Source of the DNA: Gemmataceae bacterium
GTDB taxonomy: Bacteria; Planctomycetota; Planctomycetia; Gemmatales; Gemmataceae
Length of the DNA stretch: 6,975 nt
Direction: 5' to 3'
NCBI GenBank assembly: GCA_947490035.1
Contig: CANLGS010000213.1
Coordinates: forward strand, 1 to 6,975
Notes under the pieces: generated by a model
Seen by the model: only the letters and a program-made list of their open reading frames with translations
Database searches by the model: none
What the model was told of the DNA's origin: nothing
Shown here: positions 5,124 to 6,975 of the stretch, one piece after another
Numbering within the stretch: position 1 is the first letter of the stretch
How the letters are laid out: the number at the start of each line of letters is the position of its first letter
Translations under genes and position numbers: made by a program

Positions 5124-6975
5124 CTACCAGCGCCAGTCTACGCCGAACTGAATGCCGTTGATCGCCAGCCCGGACTCCTTGAACAAGGGTCGCGGGCGGT
5201 ATTGTCCGGAGAAGCCCGCCGGCAGTGCGTTCGGCACGAAGGTGAGATCGACCACGTGGTCGATCTGGTCGCCCGGACGGATCACGTTCGACCAGTAGAG
5301 GAAGTTGTACCCGGCGAACACGCGCAGGTTCGGCGTGACCGCGTACCCGACGTTGAGCGTGAACTCCGGCGCCACGCCGAACCGGTCGCGCTCGAACCGG
5401 CCCAGGTTCGGCCCGGCCGCGAGCAGCCCGCCGCGGAACGACATCGGCGCCGCGCCGCCCGGTTGCTGACGCGTCTGGATACCGTCAATCTCCAACACCT
5501 GGTGCGTCGCCCCGAGCGCGACCGAGCCGCGTGCGTCCACGCTCCACCGGCCCCACCGGCGCTCGTAGTTCGCGCCGATCTGACCGCCGTGGAACTGGTT
5601 CCGCGTCGTGAAACTGTCGCGCACCACGATCCGCGTGCCGAGCGGGTCCGTGATGACGACCCGGTTGCCGCCCGGTCCGATCACGGTGATGTTCTCCGTG
5701 AACGTGAGGCTCTCGCGCAGGTTCAAATGCCGGTAGCCCGCGAACACCTCCGACCGCGAGTCGCACGTGTTCTTCCAGCACCAGCGGGCGTTCACGTCCG
5801 CGCCCCACAGTTGGCTGTCGCCCTGTACGGTGAGCGTGCCGCGCAAGATTCCCGGCACCGCGACCGCCTCGCCGTTCTCGCCGATCGGCGTGTTCGTGCC
5901 GGGCACCAGATTGGGCGCGAAGATCGGGCGCGTGATGAGCGGGAACCGGTCGGAGCCGAACGCCGCGGACTCGCAGCGCTTGCCCAGGAAGAAGAACCCG
6001 CCGTCGATGCCGCACGACTGCTCTTCGTTGAGCCACATTCCGGCTCGGACGCGGACGCCGCTGCGCGCGCTGTCGATGAACGCGCCCGGCCCGAGAAGGG
6101 CGGTCGTGCCCGGTTCGCCGAGGTAGCCGTTCAGGGCGGTGTTCGCGTTGGTCGTCCCGAGGACCGGCGTCGCGAAGCCGGGCAGCCACCACTGGAGGTA
6201 TTCGCCGCGCACGAAGTAGCGGTTCATCGGCCCGGCCGCGCCCTCGTCGGTGATGCGCGTGTCGTGCGAGCCGTGGCTCGTTAAGTCGTGAATCGAGGAG
6301 TAATCGCGCGAGAGCCGAATCGGGGGCGAGCCGAACACGCCGTGTTTGGGCACGTCGAGCGCGCCAGCCGGGTACATCAGCTCGGACGGCGCGGGCGGCA
6401 ACTCCGGCCGCAGGTCTACCGGGCGCGGGTCGGCGGGGCGCGGGTCTAACGGGCGCGGCGTGGGCAGCGGGTTCGCGCCCTCCCCGTTGGGAAGTAAGTC
6501 CGGCGGCGTCAGCGGCGTCACCATCTTCGGCGGGTCGGCGGGGCGCGGCGGCGGAACCGCGTCCGGTCGCTTCGCGGGCGGATCGGGTTGCTTCGCGGGC
6601 ACCTGCGGGACCGCGCGCGCCACCGGCGGTTCGGCAGTCGCGGGCGGTAGCGGCGGGCCGTCGGGCAACTCCGGGATCGCGGGGAGCGGGCCGACGCCGC
6701 CGACGCGCGGCCCGACCGGTTCCGGCATTTCCATCGGCGGCAGCGGCAGCGGGACGGGTCCGACGGGCGGCACGGCCGGCGCGGGTTCGCGCGCGCCCGT
6801 TTGAAGCACGGTCGGCGCCGGCGCTCGGGCCGGCAGCCAGATTGCTCCGTCGTCCTTCGGGGCGTGCGCGCGCAGTGACGGCGGCAACAGCCCCGGCGCG
6901 CCGGCCGGCACGACGGTCGGGGGCGGATCGTTGGGCGCGCCGAGCGGCCGCCAGTCGCCGTCGGCCGCCAGCACC
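5124..6975 (-). CDS. BBP7-type outer-membrane beta-barrel protein with proline-rich N-terminal arm (5' partial)
   Basis: At least 616 residues are encoded, and the frame stays open to the window edge. A GTG at 6974 is available, but no Shine-Dalgarno can be seen and no signal peptide follows it, so the true start, probably with the signal peptide, lies outside. Numbering from 6974, residues about 12-208 are Pro-rich and low in complexity (LDPRPADPRPVDLRP near 176). Residues about 250-616 form the barrel domain. It opens NRYFVRGEYLQWW (251-263) and continues with alternating amphipathic strands such as GVRVRAGMWL, GIDGGFFFLGKR, EVFAGYRHLNLRESLTF, GGQIGANYERRWGRWSVDARGSVALG, LNVGYAVTPNLRVFAGYNFLYW. 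It ends in the aromatic FGVDWRW typical of a terminal outer-membrane strand. This matches the BBP7 family seen in planctomycetes. Four Cys (321, 334, 399, 404) could form disulfides. The role is structural or porin-like, with unknown substrate. Confidence 0.9.
   Translation of the reverse strand, partial: VLAADGDWRPLGAPNDPPPTVVPAGAPGLLPPSLRAHAPKDDGAIWLPARAPAPTVLQTGAREPAPAVPPVGPVPLPLPPMEMPEPVGPRVGGVGPLPAIPELPDGPPLPPATAEPPVARAVPQVPAKQPDPPAKRPDAVPPPRPADPPKMVTPLTPPDLLPNGEGANPLPTPRPLDPRPADPRPVDLRPELPPAPSELMYPAGALDVPKHGVFGSPPIRLSRDYSSIHDLTSHGSHDTRITDEGAAGPMNRYFVRGEYLQWWLPGFATPVLGTTNANTALNGYLGEPGTTALLGPGAFIDSARSGVRVRAGMWLNEEQSCGIDGGFFFLGKRCESAAFGSDRFPLITRPIFAPNLVPGTNTPIGENGEAVAVPGILRGTLTVQGDSQLWGADVNARWCWKNTCDSRSEVFAGYRHLNLRESLTFTENITVIGPGGNRVVITDPLGTRIVVRDSFTTRNQFHGGQIGANYERRWGRWSVDARGSVALGATHQVLEIDGIQTRQQPGGAAPMSFRGGLLAAGPNLGRFERDRFGVAPEFTLNVGYAVTPNLRVFAGYNFLYWSNVIRPGDQIDHVVDLTFVPNALPAGFSGQYRPRPLFKESGLAINGIQFGVDWRW
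6351..6941 (-). other. Proline-rich N-terminal arm of the BBP7-type protein
   Basis: Residues about 12-208 of the partial protein are dominated by Pro, Ala, Val and Arg, with short repeated units (LDPRP, ADPRP, VDLRP near 176-190; PLPLPP near 75). The segment precedes the barrel, so after export it would lie in the periplasm or at the surface. It probably acts as an extended linker or wall-contacting arm, which is inference from composition and position only. Confidence 0.65.

Noticed and set aside
5061..6284. 407-codon plus-strand frame opposite the BBP7 gene
   Set aside because: It starts inside the 34-bp repeat and reads as Arg/Ala/Val-rich noise. The minus-strand BBP7 protein explains this DNA.

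Overview
The window is high-GC bacterial DNA that most resembles a planctomycete of the Gemmata group. The assignment rests on protein families: a BBP7-type outer-membrane beta-barrel protein, a large secreted WXXGXW-repeat protein with a proline-rich tail, and a secreted protein with two PPC-like beta-sandwich domains. GC-rich intergenic palindromes fit the same picture. No rRNA, tRNA, CRISPR array, transposase or phage gene is visible.

Layout. Positions 1-166 are a 5' leader with an AT-rich imperfect inverted repeat at the left edge, a short 9-bp tandem repeat, and a Shine-Dalgarno that fixes the start of the first gene. Positions 167-2236 (+) encode a 689-residue secreted PPC/Ig-like protein. 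Positions 2237-2438 separate two convergent genes and are mostly one large REP/BIME-like nested inverted repeat. Positions 2439-4874 (-) encode an 811-residue secreted protein with WXXGXW repeats, an Asn-rich stretch and a Pro/Val/Lys-rich C-terminal tail of about 260 residues. Positions 4875-5123 are a spacer holding three copies of a second repeat family, two direct and one inverted. Positions 5124-6975 (-) encode a BBP7-type barrel protein with a proline-rich N-terminal arm, cut at its 5' end by the window edge.

All three proteins appear to be exported, so this is a cell-envelope neighbourhood. The BBP7 and WXXGXW genes are codirectional, and both carry long proline-rich segments that could span periplasm or bind wall or surface material. 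Whether they work together is inference: the 249-bp gap with a strong hairpin argues against simple tight cotranscription. Nothing here amounts to a recognisable new defence, mobile or metabolic system. The points most worth a second look are the two intergenic repeat families, one showing internal compensatory changes, and the architecture of the WXXGXW/Pro-rich protein. The very long overlapping antisense frames are a GC-rich artefact.
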